64,000 bases of DNA. Origin: Polytrichum commune (lineage: Eukaryota; Streptophyta; Polytrichopsida; Polytrichales; Polytrichaceae). The position numbers and the translations under genes were made by a program. How positions within the stretch are numbered: position 1 is the first letter of the stretch; each line of letters starts with the position of its first letter. The notes beneath the pieces were generated by a model that was given only the letters and a program-made list of their open reading frames with translations, ran no database searches and was not told where the DNA came from. Where the stretch lies: the NCBI GenBank assembly GCA_950295325.1, contig OX485803.1, forward strand, positions 67,285,554 to 67,349,553. Direction: 5' to 3'. Of this stretch, positions 1 through 9,777 are shown in pieces.

Positions 1-2268
1 TTGTATGGCAAGAGCATGACACTACTTCCCAAAAAAGGAAGAAAAAGAACCTAGCATTATTCTCCCGGGATTGCCAATGACAAAGATAAGTTGTATGTCA
101 AGGACCCCATTACATACAATAGTGCACAATAATAGATATCTTCTACTTTGATGTGTTCGATCAGGTTGCCTTTGCAAATGTGTTGCCTCTTTGCATGCAA
201 ATTATCTTGGATCAAAACCAAGTCACAAAAAACTTCTAATTATTCATCCATGTAGCAACCACAAAATAATTGTGTTTGCTATTGTGGTATTAAATGTCAA
301 AAAAACATATGATGTTACACTACACTGATATGTGCAATTATATTTTCCCACACTAATTTATCGTTATTTCATATTATTTTGAATATACACTATCACAAAT
401 ACATAATACATCAAATTTCACAATAGCTAGTAAACGGTTGAATAAACAATGTTTTAAGGTTTTTTGGTGGTCTGATTTTGATCCAAGGTAATTTGCATGG
501 ATAAAGAGAAAACTTATTCACAAAGACACCCTAATTGCACATATCAGTGTAGTATAACTAACTTTGGAGGCCTTGCAAATGTATTTCCTCATAACACACA
601 TTTTGCAAGGCATTGAAAATGGTATCATATTTTTTGTGTGGTTCTTGCATAAGAAGCAACCTTTTTTTTTGCTACTCGTAACCACTTTCCTATGGTGAAG
701 TGAATTCATTTGCAAATAAATGTTGAAAAACTTGGATTTTTGCCTTGTAAGGAGCCATCTTCACTCCTTGTGGGTAAGAGGTGGTGCTAACTAGCTTTAC
801 ATGGGTGGAGTGGAGTCACCCAAAAATTGGGACTTGCCACTAAGCTTCATCATTGGGAGCATGTGAGCTACATTGTGAGCCTTGGATGGAGCCCGTCCTC
901 CCATTCAGGGGCTCACATCACCTAGGGGTTGGTTGAATGGGGTGAGTGGTGTTATCACTTTCTTCTCCATTCTCCACAGGTTGTCACCCTCTTGCTCTTG
1001 GAACTTGTACCTTGTAGCCTTTTTGCTCATGTTATGCTAATAAATGGCAACACATATTGGATACCAAATTTCAAGTTTTGGAGTAGGCGCATTGGTGGTG
1101 CTTGAAGGTGGCTTCTGTAGATTCTCAATTGGGACTTGCAGTGGATATATATATATATATATAGTCTCAAAGGCAATTCAACCTTGTCGATTTCCCCTAT
1201 AATAAGTTTTTTTTGATTCAAGGATGGGAGAAGTGGAATTCCAATAGTATGGAATTGAGAGTTGAATTTTGATAGTAAAGATTTCAATACCCACTAGTAG
1301 CATTAGACTTTGTAACCACAATTGGACCTTTTGTTGCAATTTTGTTACTGCATAGGCCAACCTTCCTCCCTACCTATTTGTACTTGTACATGTATGATTG
1401 TATGAGTGGTTTTTTTAAGCAATGATGTTCATTTTGGGTGTATAATCTTGTTTAAGTGGGTTGGACCAATCTTTTGTGCATGGGAACTTTAGGTGTATGA
1501 TGTTTCGACACTGATCATCTTATATGTGTGCACAATGGTTCAATTTGAGTGTACATTGATGTTTTAGAGGGTTGAATGCCTAAGATGATGCTAAAGGCTT
1601 GATATGTATGATATGTGTATGTTGATCCTCTCATATATTTACAAACTAGTTGAACTTGGAAACTTCCAGAGATTTAAGGAGCTAGTGCAATTTGTTTCAT
1701 GTAGCTAATTTCAATAGGCTTGTTCAATTTGAAGACGTAGCCAACTGCCCCCTTTGTTTGTGGTGTGTGTGGCCACATATGGACTACGAATATAAACATG
1801 GGACCACTTATTTCCTCATTGTTTTATACGTGAGGCCATTGTTCACCTTATCAAAACATACATGTAACCTTGGATTTCCTCCATATATAATTAGAAGTCG
1901 CCACCCAAATTGACACATAGGTCTCATCCATATTTGCATTATACGACTTTAAGCAGTTAAATGGACCTGCTCGGCTATGGATGCCTCGACCTTCGTGTTT
2001 GCCCTCACCCCTAGAATTACAAGCACTAATGTACTTCCTCGTGGGAGGCTTACAAAGCTTTTCCCATGATCGGTTGCCCAGGCCCTTTGAACTTTTTTTT
2101 AGTGTCCTGCTTATTAAAATGGAGTTCTTCATATGGAAAGGGAGTGGCTAGCTACATGTTGTTGAGTATTTTTTAAAATTTTGATTTAATAATTTTTTTT
2201 GCAAATTTCATTGCTGAAAGCATCAAATACAACAAAGGAGTGAGTAGCTATTTGACAGAATACAAACC
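1..2268. other. AT-rich stretch without a recognisable gene
   Basis: No open frame here looks like a protein; the short ones are scattered over all frames and have low-complexity composition. The stretch holds interleaved inverted repeats (193-558, listed separately) and a short (AT)n run near 1144-1161. Nothing else could be assigned. Confidence 0.6.
193..558. repeat. Two interleaved inverted repeats
   Basis: Arm A (about 193-232, containing CTTGGATCAAAACCA) pairs with about 459-500. Arm B (314-340, containing ACTACACTGATATGTGCAAT) pairs with 532-558. The order is A-B-A'-B', so the arms interleave rather than nest. A short direct repeat (about 165-188 and 570-592) flanks them. This could be overlapping remnants of foldback elements. 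No clear target-site duplication was found. Confidence 0.5.
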
Positions 2269-2437
2269 ATGGGCATGTGCACAAATAACAAAGGAGGTGG
2301 GCAATGCCATGGTATAGTGGGTCTTAAGCTTGGCGGTGAAGCTATGGGCAATGTGCTGCTCCATGGGCTTCTATTTCTTGCACGCTTGCACTGTGCAAGG
2401 TTTGGATTTGTTCTCTATTTGTCTTTAATTTTTTGCA

Positions 2438-3305
2438 ATGACTCCAAGGATGCGTGCTCTCTCACGCTCTCAAGTGCAAGAGAGAACACGTGCAAGCTTG
2501 AGGTATTTTGAGGCATTAGTGACCAAAGTTGTTAAAGAAACGGATGTGGACATTAGGCTTCTTGTAAATGTGAATAAATTTATCGAGGATTGTGCTTTGT
2601 GGAGAGGTGTGGTGCATTGATGCACAAACATTTCCAAATGGTAGTGAAGAGGAATTTCTCTAGTTTATTGGTGTTGAACAAGAAAATCAAAGTTTGTTTG
2701 GCATGGGGTGGGAGACCTCCGGTGGGTCATGTTCTTTCTTACAAGAGGTTGAGGGATGAAGGTTTGCATACCTTCCTTGGGATGGTGGGATATTGTATGA
2801 GGGATAATGGTGAGGAGCATTTTGAGTTTGTACATTGTGCCGTATCCACGGAGGACATGAATGAGGGGAAGTTGGAGTACGCAAAATTTAGGAAGGTTGG
2901 AGAATGCAACATTCAAGAAGGTTGGAGAACGCAAAATTTAGGAAGGTTGGTTTGAACAATTGTGAGACTCCTTATCATAGAAACATATTGAAAAGGGCGG
3001 GCTTGATTTCCTTAAAAAAACACTTGGGGGTTGTGAGTCTTCCGGGCACATTGTTCCACATTTGCAAGAGCGGACAATTCTACTTGAATCCAACTTGGGT
3101 CATCCCGTTGAGATTGGCATGTATGGATGTCAAGAGAGTGATTTTGATTTGAAAATCATGACGAATCCTCATGATATTATCATGGAGGACATCTACAATG
3201 TTCAAGATTGCTCTTGAGCATGCTATCAATAAAACTCTCAACAATGAGGCTTGTTGTGAAATCGATGTTGTTGTTGTGGACTTGGAGCTTAGTGATTTGT
3301 AGTAG
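2438..3305 (+). pseudogene. Decayed coding relic with Rep/HUH-like motifs
   Basis: At least four frame segments on the plus strand continue one another: 2438-2605, 2590-2900, about 2945-3140 and 3141-3305. Each shows protein-like composition and ends in frameshifts or stops, so this is a broken gene. A small tandem repeat at about 2880-2947 has further scrambled the reading. Motifs in order: a hydrophobic strand ending in LLVNVNKF (segment 1), then HKHFQMVV (segment 2), then about 45-50 residues later GYCMRDNG. Rep proteins of HUH type (CRESS-DNA viruses and related transposons) carry a first strand motif, an H-hydrophobic-H or H-hydrophobic-Q motif and a YxxK motif in that order. Here the motif II histidine and glutamine survive and the motif III lysine position reads Arg. 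That it is a dead coding sequence is fairly sure. The Rep assignment is an inference from short motifs, and it could be an unrelated family. No helicase part is visible. Confidence 0.5.
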
Positions 3306-3380
3306 AGGTGGCTCGAGGAGGACTTACGGGTTGGGGTGGTGGAGGGTGGCAATGCCGTCTCCGATGGTGTTGTTGCAAGG

Positions 3381-3475
3381 ACCTCTTCGTTGTATGGTGG
3401 TGTGAGGTAGTGGCCCATGTCAAGTGCATGGACCTCTTTGTTGTATGATGGTGCAAAGTAGTGGCCCAGGTTAGC
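3381..3475. repeat. Short imperfect tandem duplication
   Basis: A segment starting GGACCTCTT and running to TAGTGGCCCA occurs twice, at about 3380-3420 and 3428-3470. Open frames across it are by-products of the repeat. Confidence 0.6.
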
Positions 3476-3569
3476 TGTAGAGCAACCAAGGTGTCACGAA
3501 GCAGAGCTTTGGCGGCTTCCTCAACATCCTTTGCTACCTCTGTTGCCGGGTGGGGGTTGTGGCCAGGGT

Positions 3570-3745
3570 AGGTCCAGCTCTACATCCTGGTCTGCAACAT
3601 CCCCCTTTACATACGCAACCAAAGGATGGTCCCCCTCTACATCCCGGTCTATAGCTAGGGATGGTCCCTCTCTACATCTCGGTCCCCTCTACATCCTGGT
3701 TTGTGACAAGTTGGTCTCCCACTACGTCCCGGTCCGCAACCTTAG
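3570..3745. repeat. Degenerate minisatellite, CTCTACATCCCGGT-type unit
   Basis: Variants of CCCTCTACATCCCGGTC recur five or six times with irregular spacing. The 125-codon open frame at 3531-3908 is largely this repeat read as protein and is not annotated as a gene. Confidence 0.55.
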
Positions 3746-3922
3746 GTCCTCCTCGGGGACACTTTCTAGGCTTTTTAGCCTACCCTTTGTGGTATATAGA
3801 CTTGATAGTTTTTTTGGCGTAGTTTTTGTTTATAAACTAAATAAGATCAGCTTTGCTATTCAAACTACCAATAGTACAAGGCCTTTTCTCATTGATAACT
3901 TAAGCTAAGTTTTCCAAAAACC

Positions 3923-4148
3923 AACAGTTGAGTAATGTTATGAGAGGGGAGGATGAAAAGGGCAGGTGCACATCCATTTTTTGGTGTTGTATGAAAAGCC
4001 ACTGAGAATGTCTTACATGGAAAGTGGACAAAAAGGAACAGTTGAGCAATGTTATGAGAGGGGAGGATGAAAAGGGAAGGTGCACATCCACTTTTTGGTG
4101 TTGTATGAAAAGCCACTTAGAATGTCTCATGGAGAGTGGACAAAAAGG
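3923..4148. repeat. 114-bp tandem duplication beside the tRNA gene
   Basis: Unit 1 is 3923-4036 and unit 2 is 4037-4148. Both run from AACAGTTGAG to GTGGACAAAAAGG with few differences. The end of unit 2 supplies the T-run that lies downstream of the tRNA on the minus strand. The same T-run occurs at the end of unit 1. Confidence 0.9.
4142..4146 (-). terminator. Pol III terminator of tRNA-Trp
   Basis: Read on the minus strand this is a run of five T about 25 bases past the mature 3' end of the tRNA, the usual RNA polymerase III stop signal. It lies inside the end of the second copy of the 114-bp tandem repeat. Confidence 0.75.
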
Positions 4149-4171
4149 ATATCTGGGGACTTTCGGGCAAT

Positions 4172-4243
4172 TGAACCCGACGTGAATCGAACACGCAACC
4201 TTCTGATCTGGAGTCAGACGCGCTACCATTGCGCCACGGATCC
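4172..4243 (-). tRNA. tRNA-Trp (anticodon CCA)
   Basis: 72 nt, no intron. It reads tryptophan (UGG) codons in cytosolic translation. On the minus strand it begins GGATCCGTGG and ends CGGGTTCA. All seven acceptor pairs form (two are G-U), with A as discriminator base. The anticodon arm CTGACTCCAGATCAG gives a 7-base loop with CCA at its centre. The A box (GGCGCAATGGTAGCGC) and the B box (GTTCGATTC) are intact, so internal Pol III promotion should work. CCA is not encoded, as expected for a nuclear gene. The sequence is of the plant nuclear type. Upstream on the minus strand (4244-4285) is AT-rich with a TATA-like AATATT about 30 bases before the 5' end, as often seen at plant tRNA genes. It is the only feature here that appears fully functional. 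Confidence 0.97.
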
Positions 4244-4254
4244 CAGTGATGGCA

Positions 4255-4285
4255 GAAATTGATGACTTTAATATTTTTTATCTTC
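4255..4285 (-). promoter_or_regulatory. Possible upstream TATA-like element of tRNA-Trp
   Basis: The minus-strand sequence upstream of the tRNA contains AAAAAATATTAAAG about 25-35 bases before the 5' end. Plant tRNA genes often have TATA-like sequences here that help Pol III initiation. The local AT-richness makes a chance match possible. Confidence 0.35.
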
Positions 4286-4924
4286 ACTGCGTCCATCAGA
4301 TTAAATACTTTCTGTAGAAGCTCAACAAGTCTTGTCACTCAGTGACTAGAAATGAAGAGTGTTGTCTTTCAGCATTGAATTGCGAGGTCATTATTTGACA
4401 AGTAGTGTACAAGTGAAGGACCTAAACCAGTAGGTTCAATGAATGTAGTCTAAGCATTCACGAGAAGGTTGGAGAGCAATTATGATAAAGATTTAAGTTA
4501 TGGTAGACACAAACTAGCTGTCATTGAAACATATATGATGCCTCAGAAGAAGGATAAGTCATTATTCACTCTTGTTTGTCTATAGCTTTTTCTTCTTCTT
4601 GTGATTTTCATCATATCAATATGACTCCTACAGGTGCAATCGATTCTTGATTGATGAGTTTTCATGACATGTGGAATTGTCAGTCAGGCATCTCGGCCAG
4701 GAAACAAAAAAAAAAAAAAAACAAGCAAGTGAAGTGGCTTCAGCACAACCTTACTCTTGGGTGGGAGTCTCCAGTGATTGCAAGTGTGATTGGGATTTGT
4801 TCTGTTTTACAAAAACATTTGATTCATGGGTGTTGAAAGAAGGTATGTGGGCCCTAGAATGGACATTTTAAAACACACCTGTCACAATGACATTGGACTA
4901 TGTGTTCCAGATAGATTAGCTATT

Positions 4925-5240
4925 ATAGGTCCAAAATTTCACACGATTGAAAGAACTTACATGATAGGTCAATAAGAACGACAATTTTCATGTTAATGTC
5001 TTATAACTTTTGCATTTCAAGTACGATTCTAAACTTTAACTTGACACTCCTGGTGATTCACTATTCTTGTTCAAGTTACTAGACCCAAATATCCCCAGTT
5101 CAAAAGTCAACAAAATTGGGAGGGCCCATGTGACCAATCATATGATCTTCATGTTGATCTCTTATAACTCTTGCATCTCAACTTCATTTTTGTAACTTGA
5201 AATGACACTCCGCATGATTTGCAATCATTGGTTGGATGAG
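4925..5240. repeat. Diverged tandem duplication
   Basis: Two blocks share the order TTCATGTTxATxTCTTATAACT, then TTGCAT, then TTGAxxTGACACTCC. One starts near 4988 and the other near 5150. They are old and have many differences. No gene was seen in 4286-5335. Confidence 0.5.
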
Positions 5241-5335
5241 ACAGATCCTAGTTCCATCCAACGGTCAAAAATCATGTGTATAATCACGACAAGCATATGC
5301 ATCCTGGGCATTTGTCCTATGTCATTGGAAAATCA

Positions 5336-5440
5336 TCATGCATCACTAGGAAATTTGTAAATCTAGCACGGTAGTGGATTTGCAAATTCCTCTTAGTGAT
5401 GCAGGTCGATTGACTTGGATTCATTGTGTTGGTAGTGAGT
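5336..5440. repeat. Foldback repeat, copy 1 (family E)
   Basis: CATCACTAGGAAATTTG at 5338 is matched in reverse orientation by the sequence ending at 5403. This makes a hairpin of about 65 bases followed by a conserved GTGATGCAGGTCGATTG-type tail. Related copies lie at about 32930-33060 and 33118-33270. Confidence 0.6.
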
Positions 5441-6187
5441 TGGAAGTGCCCACAACAAGGCCACTGCCCACACCAACCTCGAGATCATCTGGCCGGGTGG
5501 GAGTCTCTAGTGCCTCCAGGTGTCCCCAAAGGCTTGATTTTGCTACATAACATTACTCAGTTGATGAGTCGTGTTCATGGGGCCAATAGTAGATTCGAAA
5601 ACAAAAACTCCGGATGCCGGAATGCCACTGCTTCAAAAAGAATATGAAGTCAGGACAACTGAACACAACTCATCATGACTGAGCATAACTGAGCAATGTT
5701 ATGCAAATGTTAGGACTCATTTCCTTGGTGTCAAAGGATGTGAAACTGCCAACTAATTCCACATGCAGTCTGTAAGGCAATGTTGGTGTTTGGTAACAAA
5801 ACTGGGGCAGTGCGGTAGGGTCGGAGTGGTTAAGAACTTCACATGGTCACCGTACTCATCTCTTATCCTTCGGACCATTTCCTAGCGAGGCGGGCATGGT
5901 AGTCTAAGTTTAGGCCATTCGACACCATGTTAGCCTCCCGGTTTCTCTCTCAAGCTAATCCCGCACCGAGAAGATTCGCATTCGGAGGCAGGCGTGCCGA
6001 ATGCATGCACGCCAGGCATCTTAACGGACTGCTTACATCATCACCATATCATTCTTTTGTGGGGAATCATATGCATCATCAGCCTTGCCACAATAATTAT
6101 TGGTTGCTGCTGCTTAATTGGGCGCACTAGCATGCAGGAAGTAAATCTCGGGGGTTGATGAATAATATTAGGCCCTGGGTCATTAGT
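5404..6187. other. No gene assigned
   Basis: The GC content is higher between about 5800 and 6130 than in the surroundings. The 67-codon open frame at 5927-6130 has no recognisable features. No tRNA-like or rRNA-like structure was found. Confidence 0.5.
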
Positions 6188-6561
6188 TTATTTGCCGTCT
6201 AGCGCCAAGGTTCTGACGCCTCCTGAGAAGCGGAGCAGAGCAGCGGTGACGTTGATGGAAGCGTTGGTGATGCCCCGATCATACCAGACTTTCCGTCCGG
6301 TTCCAGCCGTGAAATTGCTGGGGATTATGTCCAGATATAGATGTTGGCCCACCACTTTTCTCACTATTACAGCCGGAGATGCTGACGGATGGTGCCAGAA
6401 GTGGCTGGTCACTGGTGTGATCTCAGCAGGCTGGTGTAAAGTAGTTTTGTCGGTGCCATGGTAAGCTTACGGTTGCAATCAGGTACTTGTACTGCTCACC
6501 AGCCAATCGTGGTGCCGGTAAACTTGTCTTCTTGTACCGATTTTCTGCTGCAACTTGGCAC
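6188..6561 (-). CDS. Possible last two exons of an unknown gene
   Basis: On the minus strand, a 62-nt segment (6561-6500) sits between an acceptor TTGATTGCAG and a good donor G|GTGAGC. After a 69-nt gap with a CTTTACACCAG acceptor, a 243-nt segment (6430-6188) stays open to a TAA stop. The two read in one frame across the junction, giving about 100 residues of varied composition with several aromatic residues and possible N-glycosylation sites (NFT, NAS and NVT). GC content is higher than the flanks. No upstream exon could be fixed, so the entry is partial. I do not recognise the family. A chance open frame with accidental splice signals cannot be excluded. Confidence 0.3.
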
Positions 6562-6761
6562 CTGCAATCAACAATTGGGGTGAAAATGTCTTGTTGTAAG
6601 TGAAAATGTCTGTAGGGTTGTAGCAGAGGAAACAACAATAATAGGGTTATGCACGCTCCCCGAAGTGAAGAATGCTTTGCATGCACATTTGAAAGGTCGC
6701 CTAAAGTATGGCACCCCGCGCCCTTCCAGCAAGTTTTCCTGCTTTGTGTTTTTCCCTGATG

Positions 6762-6781
6762 AGATAGATAGATAGATAGAT
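6762..6781. repeat. (GATA)n microsatellite
   Basis: Five consecutive GATA units are visible. Confidence 0.85.
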
Positions 6782-6974
6782 ACAACTTAAAATTACAACG
6801 AGTACTCTACATCATTTGAATGCTCGAAGATATTCAACCAAATTTTTTTAGACTCTTGGTAGACACTCCTGTGCAGTTGGCAGCACCGATTAAGTTGTCT
6901 TGAAGAGACATAGGCGTATAATTAATACCACTACAGTCAAGAAAAGATGGTCCTAGACCAAAATGCACTTCTCA

Positions 6975-7655
6975 TCTGACAAGGTTAACGCACGACTTGA
7001 CTGAATACAAAAGAGTCGAAAGTCCGATCCACAATCCTCATAGATTGCACTTGTTTGTCATTCGGGTTGTGGCTCACGATCACGCTTGTCCACTGGGAAG
7101 TGTGTTGCAGGGCCATGTTTTCTAGGACTGTCTCAGTAGTTTACAAGGGCAGTGATAAACTCTATAATAGTGAAAGTGAGTTGAGTTTGTGATATCTGTG
7201 GTCTATGTGCACCTTGGACAAAATTCCAGTTAAAACACTGGCACATATATACATATATTGATTTGGTCTGCTGTTTGTGTGAAAAGTTGTCAGCCTTAAA
7301 ACTTCGATGTTCGCACAATTAGCTCCTGTGGCAGTTTTCAAAGTTCACGGCAACAGTTGATTGTCAAGAGACATGACTTGATTGATAAAGAGCCAAGTCC
7401 GATCTACGACGGTCATAGCTTGCAGTACCTGTTTGTCAATCAACCCGGTAGTGTGCTAATGACCACCCTTGCCAAATTGGGAGTGCGTTCTGGAACCATG
7501 ATTCCTAGTGTACAGATTAGACCAGTGATAAACTTCATCATGGTGAAAGCAAGTTGAGTTTGCGGCCGTATCTGCGGTGTGTGTGTGCTATATAAATTTA
7601 ATTTGGTCAAAATCACAGTTCAAATACTGGCACATGTATATAAATTTGGCGTCCA
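6975..7655. repeat. Diverged tandem duplication, offset about 380 bp
   Basis: About 6975-7268 and 7345-7655 share the same order of blocks. These are GACTTGA, AGTCCGATC, GTTTGTCA, CAGTGATAAACT, GTGAAAG-AGTTGAGTTTG, AC-CTGGCACAT and TATA-rich text. The copies differ by many substitutions and small indels. No protein is conserved between them. Confidence 0.65.
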
Positions 7656-8490
7656 GCAATGTGGTAGATAGAATAAAGCAGCTCTTTACTCGGTCACTGA
7701 ACCCAGGCGTCTTAAGACATGTTGGTTTTAAGATTGCGTGAACAGCTACTCAACCTCCAATCTTATATAATTCACACCAACCATGATGTTCCTGATGAAA
7801 CTCATTAGTAAGCATAGACAGTTAATTGAATTGTAACAAGACTGTCCAGAATCGGCAGGAGACTAATTCTGCTGTTATCCTCGACGAGTTTGTGAGATCT
7901 GCAAACATAACCGCGGAGTTGGAAGACAGTAAGGTGCAGACACGCTTGCAAATATTGTACAATGTAGTAAATTAAATTGGTTGCAGGAATGAAGCTCCTC
8001 GCTAAATACATGTCTGGATCTAAAATGTCACGATTGGTGTGGAGTGGTGCTCCTGAACCCCACAGCTGGTTCATGGACCTCAGTCTTGGACTGAATGACA
8101 AAAGAAGTTGGAACTAGCCTTCCCCTCTACTCCAATCAAAGGGCTGCAATGTGAGATGGGGTTTTCTCAGAAATGGTCACACCAAACGAGCCTGGAGAGG
8201 AGAAACAGAATCCCTTATAGGTTGTCTTGGAGGTTCTAGGTCTTCGATTCACAGTGAAGAGGAGGCGCCTGAAACCAACATGTGGATATTTGCTCGCAGC
8301 TATTAGGGAAATCCCAAGTAGTTAAGTCACCTCAACAATTAACTTAGATGCTTCACTAGGGTTAATCGGAAAAGCGCCACCTCCTTCAAGAGGATTTCTC
8401 CTTTTCGCTAGTAGTGCAATCAAAGCAAACTTACTTGCACTTCAGCCATGAGGCCTGGAAGCACTTATGTCATGACTTGCATACCTTATT

Positions 8491-8508
8491 CCCCCCCCCC
8501 CCCCCCCC
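8491..8508. repeat. Poly-C tract (18)
   Basis: Eighteen consecutive C, then A and six C. It is one of ten pure C or G runs of at least 10 in the window. Confidence 0.9.
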
Positions 8509-8983
8509 ACCCCCCTTGTGCACAAATCTTTCGGGCATGGGAGAGGGGTACTAGCTAGTGCTAATGAATCAAGTTTCAATTCATAGGGAACCCAGGGAAC
8601 AAGGACTAAGAGCACTAAAGTATGAATCACCTGGGTACTAGTCCACAACTAGTACCTGCAACTGTGTCATGGAAAAGGATTATCTAATCAGGGTAACAAT
8701 TCCGAGGTTTCTGATACTCACCAGGTGCATTGTGTCGCCATTGACTCAAACTCAGACGCTGGAGGCTGTGAATCCGGAATCAATGAGTTGAGGATTGCTA
8801 ACTCATTGAAGTGCTATAGGAATCAATAAGCCTATACAGTACTATCATACTTCATCACCTCGAACCCTCAACACCGCATCTCACTACGGGGAGTTGCGAA
8901 TTAGAGGATTGGAGGTTTCTACTGAGAAGCTATGAACTCCAACCAGACTTTGAGGTGTGGCACCAGTGGTAACTAATTAAAAG

Positions 8984-9051
8984 GGTGTTTCCCGAGAAGC
9001 TGCTTGGAAACTAAGCTTCTCTTTGCCTAGTCCGACTAGACAGGAAACACC
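8984..9051. other. Branched palindrome (three-way-junction-like)
   Basis: GGTGTTTCC (8984-8992) pairs with GGAAACACC (9043-9051). Inside lie two hairpins: GAGAAGCT (8994-9001) with AGCTTCTC (9014-9021), and CTAGT (9027-9031) with ACTAG (9035-9039). Both hairpins fit between the outer arms without overlap. It could be an RNA structure, a transposon remnant or chance. No promoter or terminator signal was found next to it. Confidence 0.4.
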
Positions 9052-9777
9052 TAACGACGCTGCTGTGCCCTAACGATGAAGTATTTGCTTCCCCTTGGCT
9101 ATGATGCAGACCTTCGTCTGTCGGGCATTCAAACAGAGAAGAAGAATGTAAACAGATGAAGAATCTGCATCATAGGCTAGTGGAAGGAAATGAAGGCAGT
9201 CACTGTCGATGATTCAGCTCTCCCTTTCACTGCGCGACTCTCTCTTAACCCCCGTTTCTCAGAAACAACCAGGCTGCACTCTTAACCCCCAGATCACATC
9301 AACCCCCCAACTCTTCCACCAATTCTAACTGTAGCAATCAGTCTGGCTCTTCTCCCTCCTACCCACCTACCCACCAACGCCTCCTCTCCTAAAACAATTA
9401 GCTCTTGTGCACTGTCACCCCTCTTGATTCAAGACGTAAGGATCCGCCGCGAGTGGGCTGGCCCTAACCTTAACCTTGAGCGAACCAAGAGTAGAGTGAG
9501 GTACGGTGGCATCTACGGTGCGAAGAGGGAAGAGCAGGCAAGTGATGGAATGAGGAATGGCAAGCACAGTGCTTTATAGATGGGCGGCCCACCTCCTCCC
9601 CCCTTGCCACCGCCCACCCCCTGCACACCTCCGCCCTTTTGCCGCACCTGCAGCACTCCTTGCTTTCCGGGTTACTAGGACACCCCCTTTTCCCCTGCTG
9701 GCATGGGGCCCCAGATCCCCTGGCTGGTAACAAATGCTCTGTTCCCCCCTCCTCTTTTCTCTTTCTCATGCTTCTTG

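Larger units (their letters stand above)
7656..9777. other. No gene assigned; C-tract and structured palindrome inside
   Basis: Contains an 18-base C run at 8491-8508 and the branched palindrome at 8984-9051 (both listed separately). Open frames are short and unconvincing. The tail (9300-9780) is C-rich. Confidence 0.5.

Noticed and set aside
3531-3908. 125-codon plus-strand open frame
   Set aside because: The first half is a degenerate minisatellite and the rest has no feature.
3900-4229. 109-codon minus-strand frame
   Set aside because: It runs through the tRNA gene and both units of the tandem duplication.
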